A stretch of 64,000 nucleotides of DNA from Anaerohalosphaera lusitana (GTDB lineage Bacteria > Planctomycetota > Phycisphaerae > Sedimentisphaerales > Anaerohalosphaeraceae): the NCBI RefSeq assembly GCF_002007645.1, contig NZ_CP019791.1, positions 2,542,001 through 2,606,000 of the forward strand, written 5' to 3'. Below are positions 7,542-15,981 of this stretch, piece by piece (the stretch's first letter is position 1; every line of letters starts with the position of its first letter). Under the pieces are notes generated by a model. The model made no database searches, was not told where the DNA came from, and was given only the letters and a program-made list of their open reading frames with translations. A program made the position numbers and the translations under genes.

Positions 7542-9275
7542 ATGAATCAATTACAGCCAATTTTTACTGAGCCCGCAGAATGCCAGGACTGCTATAAATG
7601 CCTGAGGCAGTGTTCGGTGAAGGGTATCAAGATCCAGGAAGGACACGCCAGGATCATTCCTGAGCTTTGCGTGATGTGCGGAAAGTGTGTGCAGGTGTGT
7701 CCCGTGGGTGCAAAGCGTGTCCGCAATGATCTTGACAGGGCGAAGCTGCTCTTGCAAATGAAGAAGAAGGTAATAGTTTCGCTGGCGCCGAGTTTTGTGT
7801 CCGAGTTTGCCGGTATCGAGCAGGCGCAGTTGATAGCCGGTATCAAGCGACTGGGTTTTTACGGCGTCAGTGAGACTGCGCTCGGTGCGCAGGAGGTCTC
7901 AGCGACGATCGCAAAAAAGCTCAAAGAAGAAAATGAAGGCGTTTATATATCCTCAGCGTGTCCGACGGTTGTGGAGCTGGTCAAAAAATACCGCAGCGAG
8001 CATGCCGAGAAAGTGACGAGTCTGCTGTCGCCAGTGCTGGCTCACACGAAGCTGCTCCGCCGGCAGTACGGTGAGGATGTCGGAGTCGTGTTCGTTGGGC
8101 CGTGCATAAGCAAAAAGGCAGAAGCTGATTCGCATGGTGAGATGCTCGAAGTAGCGATCACTTTCGAAGAGCTCAGAGAGTGGTTCGACTCGGCCGGGAT
8201 AGAGCCCGGTGACGAACAGGGCGGTGCAGATGATGATTTCATCCCTTACAGAGCCAACGAAGGCGCACTGTACCCCATCGACGGCGGGATGATCGCGGGG
8301 ATCAAGCGGAACTGCTCCGTGAGTGATTCGCAGTTGATGACGTTTTCGGGCATAGAGAATATCGAGCAGGCTTTGGGTAGCCTTGAAGAGATAAAGACGG
8401 ACGGACCGATGTTCATAGAGATGCTCGCGTGTGAGGGCGGGTGCGTGAATGGGCCCAAGGCCGGCCAGCAGGGCAAGACCATCGTCAAGCGGAGCAGCGT
8501 GCTCAGTTTTGCTCAGTGGGACGATTCTGCGATACCGCGTGAGCCGGGCGTTGAGATCGAGGACAACTGGCTGATCGAGCCGGTCAGGCGTATGGTTCAC
8601 AGCGAAGAAGAGATAAGTCGAGCCCTAAAGACGGTCGGCAAGTTCAGCCGGGAAGACGAGCTGAACTGCGGCGGGTGCGGTTATGATTCCTGCCGGGAGT
8701 TTGCCAGGGCGCTGCTTGACGGCCGGGCGGAGACGAGCATGTGTGCCGGTTATATGCGAAAGCTCGCGCACAAGAAAGCGGATGCACTGATAAGGACCAT
8801 GCCCTCTGGCGTCGTGATCGTGGATGAGCACATGCGGATCGTTGAAAGCAACAGGCGATTCGCTGAGCTGATGGGCGAGGAAAGTGCCGCAGCGTTTGAC
8901 GCCAAGCCCGGACTCGAGGGTGCGGTGCTTGACCGGGTCATCGGTTTCGGCAACCTGTTTTCGCAGGTCCTGAGCAGCGGTCAGCAGTCGGTCGAAAAAA
9001 GCGTGCGTCACGGCAAGGTAATTCTCCGCGTCACAGTGTTTACGATCGACCCGCACAGGATAGTCGGCGGGATCGTGCAGGATATAACCGCGCCGGCCGT
9101 ACAGAAGGAACAGGTCGTGCGAAAAGCGAAGGAAGTGATCACGAACCACTTGTCAACGGTTCAGCAGATCGCCTTCCTGCTTGGTGAGAACGCTGCCGAA
9201 TCGGAGGTCATACTGAACTCTATCACCGAGTCATTCTCCGCGGACGCTTTGGGAGACGGGACCGATGCAGACTGA
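7542..9275 (+). CDS. Sensory-type [FeFe]-hydrogenase with PAS domain (HydS-like)
   Basis: 577 residues. Domain order: two [4Fe-4S] ferredoxin motifs ('CQDCYKCLRQC', 'CVMCGKCVQVCP'; about 14-60), the H-cluster domain (about 75-345), a four-cysteine Fe-S domain ('CGGCGYDSC' with a later Cys), and a C-terminal PAS domain (about 410-520). H-cluster loops are present: L1 'SSACP', L2 'VGPCISKKAE', L3 'EMLACEGGCVNG'. In L1 the proton-relay cysteine of catalytic enzymes (TSCCP) is replaced by alanine, as in known HydS proteins, which sense H2 rather than turn it over fast. The PAS domain supports signalling. ATG 7542 has an AGGAG site; the ATG at 7515 does not. It overlaps the phosphatase gene by 11 bases. 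Confidence 0.88.
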   Translation: MNQLQPIFTEPAECQDCYKCLRQCSVKGIKIQEGHARIIPELCVMCGKCVQVCPVGAKRVRNDLDRAKLLLQMKKKVIVSLAPSFVSEFAGIEQAQLIAGIKRLGFYGVSETALGAQEVSATIAKKLKEENEGVYISSACPTVVELVKKYRSEHAEKVTSLLSPVLAHTKLLRRQYGEDVGVVFVGPCISKKAEADSHGEMLEVAITFEELREWFDSAGIEPGDEQGGADDDFIPYRANEGALYPIDGGMIAGIKRNCSVSDSQLMTFSGIENIEQALGSLEEIKTDGPMFIEMLACEGGCVNGPKAGQQGKTIVKRSSVLSFAQWDDSAIPREPGVEIEDNWLIEPVRRMVHSEEEISRALKTVGKFSREDELNCGGCGYDSCREFARALLDGRAETSMCAGYMRKLAHKKADALIRTMPSGVVIVDEHMRIVESNRRFAELMGEESAAAFDAKPGLEGAVLDRVIGFGNLFSQVLSSGQQSVEKSVRHGKVILRVTVFTIDPHRIVGGIVQDITAPAVQKEQVVRKAKEVITNHLSTVQQIAFLLGENAAESEVILNSITESFSADALGDGTDAD

Positions 9276-10452
9276 TAAAGCTTTTGTCGAAGTCGATTTC
9301 GGCCAGCACAGCAAATCCGGCCAGCAGGCAGCAGGGGATGTATTTCTTTCGAAGAAGATACCGGAAGAAGGCAGGACGATCTGTGTGCTCGCCGACGGGC
9401 TGGGCAGCGGAATCAAGGCGCATGTGCTCGCTACCTTGACGGCGACGATGGCCATGAAGTACATCTCGTCGGATATTGACATAAGGCGAGCGTCGGAGAT
9501 CATCATGGCGACGCTGCCGATATGCAGCGAGAGAAAGATCGGCTATTCGACCTTTACGATCGTGGATATACGCAGCGACGGGCGTGTTTCCGTGATCGAA
9601 TATGACAATCCCCCATTCAGGCTGCTGCGGGATGGTGTGTTGGTCGACATCGACAAGAAGAAGCTGGAAGTAGCGACCGCGAATCGGGGCAGATGTGAGG
9701 TTCTGTACAGCAGCTTCACCGCCAGGCAGGGCGACCGGACGGTTTTTTATACTGACGGGGTGACGCAGAGCGGTATGGGCCGGGATGCCACGCCGTTCGG
9801 CTGGGGCAATGATGCTGTCGGCAGCTACATCGTCGAGCAGTGCGGCATGGAACGCGATATAAGCGCGAGACAGTTGAGCAGGTCCGTCGTGGAAAAGGCC
9901 AGACGGATCGACGGAGGCAAGGCGAAGGATGACATAAGCTGTGCCGTGGTGAATTTCCGCAGGCCGAGAAAGTCGGTAGTGATGACAGGACCGCCGCTGG
10001 ATGAGCGGAAGGATACGGAAATGGCGCGAATACTACGGGAGTATGGCGGCCGGAAGATCGTTTGCGGAGGAACGACTGCCAGGATCATTGCGCGGGAGCT
10101 TGGCGAGGAGATCAGCGTTGATCTGGGCTGCCTGGACAGCTCGGTGCCGCCTGCGTCGAATATCGCTGGCGTGGACCTGGTGACCGAAGGGACGCTGACG
10201 CTGAGCAGGATGGCGGAGATACTTGAGGCCGGCGAGGATCCGGACAAGCTCAAATCGAACGCGGCTGTTCGTCTGGCTCGCTATCTGCTTGACAGTGATA
10301 TAATAGAATTTGTGGTTGGGACAAAGATCAACGAAGCTCACCAGGATCCGAATTTCCCGGTCGAGCTGGATATAAGACGGAACCTGATGAAACGTATCGT
10401 TGGGCTGTTAAATACGAAATACCTCAAGCAGGCAAATATGAGGCTTATTTAG
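9265..10452 (+). CDS. SpoIIE/PP2C-type serine phosphatase of the hydrogenase operon
   Basis: 395 residues. PP2C/SpoIIE metal-binding motifs are intact: 'VLADGLGSGIKA' near residue 40, 'VFYTDGVTQ' near 160 and 'KDDISCAVV' near 225. A C-terminal domain of about 160 residues follows, with 'IVCGGTTARIIARELG'; it is not part of the phosphatase core and I do not recognise its function. It would remove phosphate from Ser/Thr of a partner protein. The tight overlap with the PAS-hydrogenase suggests that gene is its input. No cognate kinase gene is in the window. The start ATG 9265 has a GGGAG-type site inside the upstream gene. Confidence 0.82.
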   Translation: MQTDKAFVEVDFGQHSKSGQQAAGDVFLSKKIPEEGRTICVLADGLGSGIKAHVLATLTATMAMKYISSDIDIRRASEIIMATLPICSERKIGYSTFTIVDIRSDGRVSVIEYDNPPFRLLRDGVLVDIDKKKLEVATANRGRCEVLYSSFTARQGDRTVFYTDGVTQSGMGRDATPFGWGNDAVGSYIVEQCGMERDISARQLSRSVVEKARRIDGGKAKDDISCAVVNFRRPRKSVVMTGPPLDERKDTEMARILREYGGRKIVCGGTTARIIARELGEEISVDLGCLDSSVPPASNIAGVDLVTEGTLTLSRMAEILEAGEDPDKLKSNAAVRLARYLLDSDIIEFVVGTKINEAHQDPNFPVELDIRRNLMKRIVGLLNTKYLKQANMRLI

Positions 10453-10460
10453 GTGGTAAC

Positions 10461-10715
10461 ATGGAAAAGGTAAAAGTTGAGATATGTACGGGCACGACTT
10501 GTTATGTCATGGGCGCCTCCGAGGTGGCAGGACTCGAGGAACTGCTGGATGAAAAGCTTCGCCCAGCGGTCCAGATCAAGGGTTCGCCCTGTTTTGGACT
10601 TTGCAAGGATCTGCAGTACAGGGGTGCGCCGTATGTCAAGGTCAACGACGTGCTGATCGAGGAAGCGACCGTGGAAGATGTGGTGCGTGAAATAAAGAAA
10701 CAACTGGATACGTGA
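10461..10715 (+). CDS. Thioredoxin-fold [2Fe-2S] ferredoxin (second copy)
   Basis: 84 residues with C-x4-C ('CTGTTC') and C-x3-C ('CFGLC') motifs, the NuoE/HydC-type [2Fe-2S] ligand pattern. It begins 8 bases after the phosphatase, with an AGGTGG ribosome site, and ends 10 bases before the catalytic hydrogenase. It is therefore the likely small electron-transfer subunit of that enzyme. It is clearly related to the 7212-7472 product but diverged, suggesting each hydrogenase has its own ferredoxin. Confidence 0.85.
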   Translation: MEKVKVEICTGTTCYVMGASEVAGLEELLDEKLRPAVQIKGSPCFGLCKDLQYRGAPYVKVNDVLIEEATVEDVVREIKKQLDT

Positions 10716-10725
10716 GGTTTCCGGA

Positions 10726-12165
10726 ATGAAATATCAGAACAATGCTCAGAGGATCAAAACCACACTGCTGATCGAGACGGCGAGACTAGCATTCGAAGGT
10801 AAACTGCAACGTGAGATCGACAGGGTGCCTGTGAACCTGTATCCGCGGGACAGAACCGGTGCGCGATGCTGTGTTTACAAGGACCGGGCGATCACAAAGT
10901 ATCGGCTGATGGCGATAATGGGACATGCCGTTGAGACCGAGACTGATGAGCTTAAGATGCTGGGCGAGTATGCTGTCGATGCTGACAAACGCGAAAAGCC
11001 CGCCGACCCGATCCTCACCGTGATCGACGAGGCGTGCAGTGCATGTCTCAAGGGAAGACACTATGTGACGAACGTGTGCAAAGGGTGTGTTGCCCGGCCC
11101 TGTACAGTGAATTGCCCCAAAGATGCGATCCAGGTGGTTAACGGCCAGGCGATCATCGACGACGACAAGTGCGTTAACTGCGGGCTTTGTGTGAATGTGT
11201 GCCCGTATCACGCGATAGTTTATGTGCCCGTGCCTTGCGAAGAGGCGTGTCCGGTGGGAGCTATTGCCAAGGGCGCCGACGGCAGGGAGCACATCGATTA
11301 CGATAAATGCACATTCTGCGGCAAGTGCATGCAGGCGTGTCCGTTCGGCGCGATCATGGAGCGGTCGCAGATGGTGGACGTAATAGGAAAACTCAAGAGT
11401 GACAGGAAGGTGGTTGCGATGCTGGCGCCTGCGATGGCGGGACAGTTCCCTGCTGAGTTCGGCAAGCTGTGTGCAGCGGTCAGGGCGATGGGTTTTGACA
11501 ATGTCATGGAGGTTGCCGAAGGTGCCGCGATAACGGCTGAGCACGAAGCGAATGAACTGGCTGACCGGCTGGGCGATGGTGAGCAAATGATGACTTCAAG
11601 CTGTTGTCCGGCGTACATGGAGACGGTTCGAAAACACGTCCCGGAGATGGCAAAATTTGTCTCGGATACGCCGACTCCGATGCATTACGCTGCTAAGCTG
11701 GTGAAGGATCGCGAGCCCGATGCGGTGACCGTCTTCATAGGTCCATGCGTTGCAAAGAGACACGAAGCAATGAGTGACGAATTGGTTGACTATGTGCTGA
11801 CCACGGATGAACTCGGGGCAATGCTTGTCGGTCAGGAGCTGGATATTGATGAATTTATCGCTGCGGATCTGGGCGAAGGCCCGGGAAGTGAAGCGAGAGA
11901 ATTTGCGGTGACCGGCGGGGTTACGGGTGCGATCAGGGCAAAGTGCGGAGATAACCGGGTCAAGGCAATGCAGGTCGATGGGATCGGCAAGAAAGAGCTG
12001 AAAATGCTGCGAAGGTACGCAAAGGCCGGCTGTGATGCCAACTTCATCGAAGTTATGAGCTGTCAGGGCGGGTGTGTGGCCGGGCCGTGCAATATCAGCA
12101 AGCCCAAGGCCGCTGAACGCAGAGTGAGAAAATTCGTAGAACAGTCAAAAGGAGCCCGTGCCTGA
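10726..12165 (+). CDS. [FeFe]-hydrogenase, catalytic, group B type
   Basis: 479 residues. A helical N-terminal region (1-95) is followed by a cysteine-rich segment and ferredoxin-type clusters ('CKGCVARPCTVNCP', 'CVNCGLCVNVCP', 'CTFCGKCMQACP'; about 100-215). The H-cluster domain has complete loops: L1 'TSSCCPAYM' with both cysteines, L2 'IGPCVAKRHEA' and L3 'EVMSCQGGCVAGP'. It should catalyse H2 formation from reduced ferredoxin (or the reverse) in the cytoplasm. The architecture fits group B enzymes of anaerobes. Maturation genes hydEFG are not in the window. It is the last gene of the rex operon; an independent promoter follows. Confidence 0.92.
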   Translation: MKYQNNAQRIKTTLLIETARLAFEGKLQREIDRVPVNLYPRDRTGARCCVYKDRAITKYRLMAIMGHAVETETDELKMLGEYAVDADKREKPADPILTVIDEACSACLKGRHYVTNVCKGCVARPCTVNCPKDAIQVVNGQAIIDDDKCVNCGLCVNVCPYHAIVYVPVPCEEACPVGAIAKGADGREHIDYDKCTFCGKCMQACPFGAIMERSQMVDVIGKLKSDRKVVAMLAPAMAGQFPAEFGKLCAAVRAMGFDNVMEVAEGAAITAEHEANELADRLGDGEQMMTSSCCPAYMETVRKHVPEMAKFVSDTPTPMHYAAKLVKDREPDAVTVFIGPCVAKRHEAMSDELVDYVLTTDELGAMLVGQELDIDEFIAADLGEGPGSEAREFAVTGGVTGAIRAKCGDNRVKAMQVDGIGKKELKMLRRYAKAGCDANFIEVMSCQGGCVAGPCNISKPKAAERRVRKFVEQSKGARA

Positions 12166-12193
12166 ATCAATAAGGGTATATTGCCGGAAAATA

Positions 12194-12222
12194 TTGGATT
12201 ATCCGCCCAAAAATCCTATACT
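12194..12222 (+). promoter_or_regulatory. Candidate promoter of the sulfatase maturase
   Basis: TTGGAT (12194-12199), 17-base spacer, TATACT (12217-12222), about 40 bases before the gene start. It implies the maturase is transcribed separately from the hydrogenase operon. Confidence 0.55.
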
Positions 12223-12263
12223 CAGGCAGGGACGGATTAATTTGATTATACGGGTGTTTGTAA

Positions 12264-13406
12264 ATGAGACCATTTTCGCTTTTGATCAAGCCCACCGGGC
12301 CTGACTGCAATATAGACTGCAGATACTGTTTTTACACGTGCAAGACCACTCTGTTCGGCGGCGGCAGGCACCGCATGAGCGAAGAGGTGCTCGAGAAGAT
12401 GGTGAACGATTTTCTCGGGTGCGGGTTCCCGCAGAACAGTTTTGCATGGCAGGGCGGTGAGCCTACGCTGATGGGGTTGGATTTCTATAAAAAAGTCGTC
12501 GAGCTGCAGGAGAAGGCATGCGGGGCGGGCCAGAACTTCACGAATTCACTGCAGACCAACGGCATTCTGCTGGACGATGAATGGTGCGAGTTTCTGGCGG
12601 AAAAGGGTTTTCTTGTTGGGATCAGTATAGACGGGCCGAAGAAGTTTCATGACAAATACAGGCTCGATCATGGGGGGAATGGGACCTTCGATCGGGTGAT
12701 GGCTGCGATCGAACGATGCAAAAAGCATGGGGTTCAGTTCAACATTCTGACGCTGCTGAACAGTTATAATGTCGAGCATCCGGACGAGCTGTTCGATTTT
12801 TACGTGGAAAACGGTTTCAAGTTCCTGCAGTTTATCCAGTGTGTGGAAGAGGACCCGGAGACGGGTGAGATCGCGGATTTCAGTATAACGCCCGAACAGT
12901 ATGGCGATTTTCTGTGCAGGATATTCGATCGGTGGGTTGACCATGGCGTGCGGAAGATGAGTATCCGGACGTTTGACAGCATGATAAGTCAGTGTCTGGG
13001 TATGGGTGCGACCGAGTGTACTTTCATGCCGAAATGTGCGGATTACGTGGTTGTCGAGCATGACGGCGGGGTGTACTGCTGTGACTTTTTTGTTGAGAAC
13101 GAGCACAGGATCGGAAATCTGCTGGATCGCAACCTCGGCGAACTGGCGGGCGACAGTATCAAACGGCGATTCAACCGGCAGAAACGGAAGCTGGCGAACA
13201 AGTGCCTGGTTTGTCGACATCTCGATATTTGCAGGGGAGGATGTCCGAAGGATCGCAAGAAGGGCTATGACGACGGGATCACCTATTTCTGCGAGGGGTA
13301 CAAAAAGTTTTTCGACCATTCGATGGGAGAATTCTGGAAGCTGGCGTCGATGATACAGCAGGAGAATCTGCTGGCTGAACGGCAGGAGGTCTGGAACAAG
13401 GGGTGA
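12264..13406 (+). CDS. Anaerobic sulfatase-maturating enzyme (radical SAM, SPASM)
   Basis: 380 residues. The N-terminal 'CNIDCRYCFY' is the CxxxCxxC radical-SAM motif in the form typical of anaerobic sulfatase maturases. 'WQGGEPTLMG' and 'ISIDGPKKFHD' follow. The C-terminal region has the SPASM cysteine set ('CTFMPKCADYVVVEHDGG', 'CCDFF', 'CLVCRHLDICRGGCPKD') for two auxiliary [4Fe-4S] clusters. It oxidises a Cys or Ser of sulfatases to formylglycine without oxygen, and could act on the sulfatase at the start of the window. Strict anaerobes that use sulfated glycans rely on this enzyme. Confidence 0.93.
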   Translation: MRPFSLLIKPTGPDCNIDCRYCFYTCKTTLFGGGRHRMSEEVLEKMVNDFLGCGFPQNSFAWQGGEPTLMGLDFYKKVVELQEKACGAGQNFTNSLQTNGILLDDEWCEFLAEKGFLVGISIDGPKKFHDKYRLDHGGNGTFDRVMAAIERCKKHGVQFNILTLLNSYNVEHPDELFDFYVENGFKFLQFIQCVEEDPETGEIADFSITPEQYGDFLCRIFDRWVDHGVRKMSIRTFDSMISQCLGMGATECTFMPKCADYVVVEHDGGVYCCDFFVENEHRIGNLLDRNLGELAGDSIKRRFNRQKRKLANKCLVCRHLDICRGGCPKDRKKGYDDGITYFCEGYKKFFDHSMGEFWKLASMIQQENLLAERQEVWNKG

Positions 13407-13474
13407 TCTGTCTGGTTTTTCCACGCCTTCAAATTGTGTCCCGCCAGCGCTTTATACCGGCGTAATTTCTTGAC

Positions 13475-13503
13475 TTGACGGGCTCATATTGGTAACTTAC
13501 TGA
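13475..13503 (+). promoter_or_regulatory. Weak candidate promoter of trpS
   Basis: TTGACG (13475-13480), 17-base spacer, TACTGA (13498-13503). The -35 is good, the -10 poor. It lies immediately upstream of the phased T-tracts. Confidence 0.35.
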
Positions 13504-13507
13504 AGAA

Positions 13508-13586
13508 TTTTTATTGCTACTTTTGCCCAGTTTTTGAAGCTTTTTGCATAGTTTTGCTTCATTTTTCTTACTTTTGTGCACTTTTT
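13508..13586 (+). repeat. Helically phased T-tracts in the trpS upstream/leader region
   Basis: Runs of four or five T start at 13521, 13531, 13541, 13552, 13562, 13572 and 13582 (intervals 10, 10, 11, 10, 10, 10). A further run lies at 13508. Most tracts are followed by G. Such phasing with the helix is the hallmark of intrinsically curved DNA. It occupies the gap between the maturase and trpS; no gene is seen in 13407-13606. Confidence 0.85.
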
Positions 13587-13606
13587 ACAGGTTCAGGAGC
13601 AGCCAA

Positions 13607-14578
13607 TTGAGAGTACTTTCAGGTATACAGCCGTCGGGTAAACTGCATATAGGCAACTTTTTCGGGGCCATGCGCCAGCATTTGCAGCTCCAGGCGGACA
13701 ACGAGGGTTTCTATTTTATCGCCGATTATCACGCATTAACCACGAATCCGCAGGCCGATGAACTCAGGCAGCGGTGCCTGGATGTTGCGATGGATTACCT
13801 GGCGCTCGGTTTGGACCCTGAAAAGACGGTTTTCTGGCGGCAGTCTGATGTGCCTGAAGTGACGGAGCTGGCGTGGATACTTTCGTGTGTGACGCCGATG
13901 GGGCTGCTGCAGCGGTGCACCTCTTATAAGGATAAGGTAGCACAGGGTTTATCGCCCAATCACGGGCTTTTTGCCTATCCTGTGCTGCAGGCGGCTGATA
14001 TAGTGGCGTTCGACAGTGAATGTGTGCCGGTCGGTCAGGATCAGAAGCAGCACATCGAGGTGACCCGGGACATCGCCCAGCGGTTCAATAATATGTACGG
14101 CGAGGTATTTGTCCTGCCTGATGAGCATATACTTGAGTCTGTCGCTGTCGTGCCGGGCGTGGACGGGCGGAAGATGAGTAAGAGTTACGATAACACCATC
14201 GAGATATTCGAGCCCGAGAACAAGGTCAAGAAGAAGGTTATGCGGATCAAGACCGATTCGACACCGGTGGAGGAGCCGAAGGATCCTGATCAGTGCAGTA
14301 TTTTCGCGATGCTCAAGCTGGTGGCTGAGAAGGATGAGCTGGCGGAGTGGCGCGAGAAGTACGAAAAGGGCGGGACCGGGTACGGGACCGTGAAAAAACG
14401 CGTTGTTGAGCTGCTGCATGACTATTTCAGGCCTTACCGTAATAAGCGGGCCGAGCTTGAGGATAATCAGGATTATGTGAAAAAGGTGCTTGCCGACGGT
14501 GCGGAGCGAGCCAGGGCCGTTGCGCGGACTACGTTGGATAAGGTTCGGGATGCAGTTGGGATGGGAGGTCTGGATTGA
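13607..14578 (+). CDS. trpS: Tryptophanyl-tRNA synthetase
   Basis: 323 residues. 'GIQPSGKLHIGNFFGAM' contains the class I HIGH-type motif, and 'GRKMSKSYDN' is the KMSKS loop. It charges tRNA-Trp with tryptophan in the cytoplasm. The start is taken as TTG 13607: it gives the family-typical 'MRVLSGIQPSG' N-terminus and has an AGGAG site 7 bases upstream. The ATG at 13544 would add 21 unrelated residues read from the T-tract region. The stop overlaps the next start (TTGA). Confidence 0.95.
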   Translation: MRVLSGIQPSGKLHIGNFFGAMRQHLQLQADNEGFYFIADYHALTTNPQADELRQRCLDVAMDYLALGLDPEKTVFWRQSDVPEVTELAWILSCVTPMGLLQRCTSYKDKVAQGLSPNHGLFAYPVLQAADIVAFDSECVPVGQDQKQHIEVTRDIAQRFNNMYGEVFVLPDEHILESVAVVPGVDGRKMSKSYDNTIEIFEPENKVKKKVMRIKTDSTPVEEPKDPDQCSIFAMLKLVAEKDELAEWREKYEKGGTGYGTVKKRVVELLHDYFRPYRNKRAELEDNQDYVKKVLADGAERARAVARTTLDKVRDAVGMGGLD

Positions 14579-14823
14579 GCTCGGATAAGCTGATCACGAT
14601 TGCTGAATATGAGAACAACCTGGACGCCAGGCTTGCGATGATGTGGCTTGAGAGCAATGGGGTCAAGGCCACGGTGACCGGTGAGACGCTTTCGGTGGTT
14701 GTGCCGGAGATAGGCTGGCGGCGGATCGAGCTGCAGGTGCTGGAGAGCGATGCCGAAGAGGCGAGAAAGCTGCTGGAGGAGCATGAAAAGCAAAGGGATG
14801 ATGAAATTGATGGGGATGAATGA
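14575..14823 (+). CDS. DUF2007-type small protein
   Basis: 82 residues, starting with TTG that overlaps the trpS stop (TTGA), with GGGAGG upstream. The pattern 'LITIAEYENNLDARLAMMWLESNGVKATVTGE' and 'IELQVLESDAEEARKLL' matches the DUF2007 family, a small ferredoxin-like fold with suggested signal-transducing role. Biochemical function is unknown. It overlaps scpA by four bases, so all three genes are translationally coupled. Confidence 0.75.
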   Translation: MSSDKLITIAEYENNLDARLAMMWLESNGVKATVTGETLSVVVPEIGWRRIELQVLESDAEEARKLLEEHEKQRDDEIDGDE

Positions 14824-15839
14824 TGAGTGAACTATACAGGGTCGACCTGGATGTTTTTTCAGGGCCGCTGGATCTGCTGCTGTATCTGGTGCGCAAGGAC
14901 GAGGTCGACATTTATGACATACCTATCTCGCATATAACTGAGCAGTACATACATTATATTGAGATGCTCAAGCTGCTGGATATCGAGGTTGCGGGTGATT
15001 TTCTGATCATGGCGGCGACGCTGATGGAGATCAAATCCGCGATGCTGCTGCCGAAAGCGTCGGTAGAGGACGGCGAAGAGGAGGAAGACAGCGACCCGCG
15101 GGCGGAGCTGGTAAGGCAGTTGCTGGAATACAAAAAGTTCAAGGATGCTGCGAATCTGCTGGAGAGCTCGGCCGAGGACAGGAGCGAGAGGCATACGCGG
15201 CCGGACAATATACTTACGGAGCTCAAGCAGGACGCTGAGCCCGAGGTGGACCTGGAGCAGGTGAGCATCTGGGACCTGCTGGAAGCGTTTGACGGGATAA
15301 TGCAGGCGACGGGGCGGTATGCGGATTACAGCAGTATCAAGGATGACACGCCTATCGACCTGTATCAGATCGATATCCTACATCGGCTGCAGAGCGAAGG
15401 TACTATGAGTTTTGAGAGTATCTTTGCGGGCAAGAAGAACAAGCTGGTGATGGTGGGGATGTTTTTGGCGATGCTGGAGTTGATGCGGAATCGACTTATC
15501 TGGGTGGAACAGAGCGAGAAGCAGGGCGACATTTATGTCAGGCCGTTGACGGAGGATGCCGCGGAGGAAGCTGTTCAGCGGGCGATCTATGAGCGAACGG
15601 TCGGCGAGGAAGCGGCGGAAAATGAGCAAAATGCCACGGTTGGGCATGCTGACGGCCAGCCGGAGGGGGCCGCTGAGAACGCCAGCGTCCCGGCAGGGGA
15701 AGGCGGCCCCGGTGAAACAGAGGAGGAAGTAAATCGCGATATGATACCTATAAGGGAGTATTCACCCGCACAGGGACGGGAAGAGCCGGATGAGCATATG
15801 GTCGCTGAGGGCGAAGAATCAGGCGATGAGGAGCTTTAG
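14820..15839 (+). CDS. scpA: Segregation and condensation protein ScpA
   Basis: 339 residues. The N-terminus 'LDVFSGPLDLLLYLVRKDEVDIYDIPI' is the ScpA kleisin signature, and the C-terminal winged helix (about 180-245) binds the SMC head. ScpA bridges SMC dimers with ScpB in bacterial condensin. An acidic low-complexity tail of about 90 residues after residue 250 is unusual and not part of the core kleisin. scpB is not adjacent. The start ATG overlaps the DUF2007 stop. Confidence 0.92.
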   Translation: MMSELYRVDLDVFSGPLDLLLYLVRKDEVDIYDIPISHITEQYIHYIEMLKLLDIEVAGDFLIMAATLMEIKSAMLLPKASVEDGEEEEDSDPRAELVRQLLEYKKFKDAANLLESSAEDRSERHTRPDNILTELKQDAEPEVDLEQVSIWDLLEAFDGIMQATGRYADYSSIKDDTPIDLYQIDILHRLQSEGTMSFESIFAGKKNKLVMVGMFLAMLELMRNRLIWVEQSEKQGDIYVRPLTEDAAEEAVQRAIYERTVGEEAAENEQNATVGHADGQPEGAAENASVPAGEGGPGETEEEVNRDMIPIREYSPAQGREEPDEHMVAEGEESGDEEL

Positions 15840-15903
15840 GCGGGGCGGGTTAATTGAGAGCTGTTTTTGATGTGCTAAAGCCGGTATTTGCGTCATTTGT
15901 TGT

Positions 15904-15932
15904 TTGACACATACGTCAACTGGCGGTAGAAT
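15904..15932 (+). promoter_or_regulatory. Promoter of trxA
   Basis: TTGACA (15904-15909), 17-base spacer, TAGAAT (15927-15932), about 50 bases before trxA. Confidence 0.75.
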
Positions 15933-15981
15933 TCGCGTTGTAACATTATGTGCTTTGAGACGCTTTTGAAAGGATATTACG

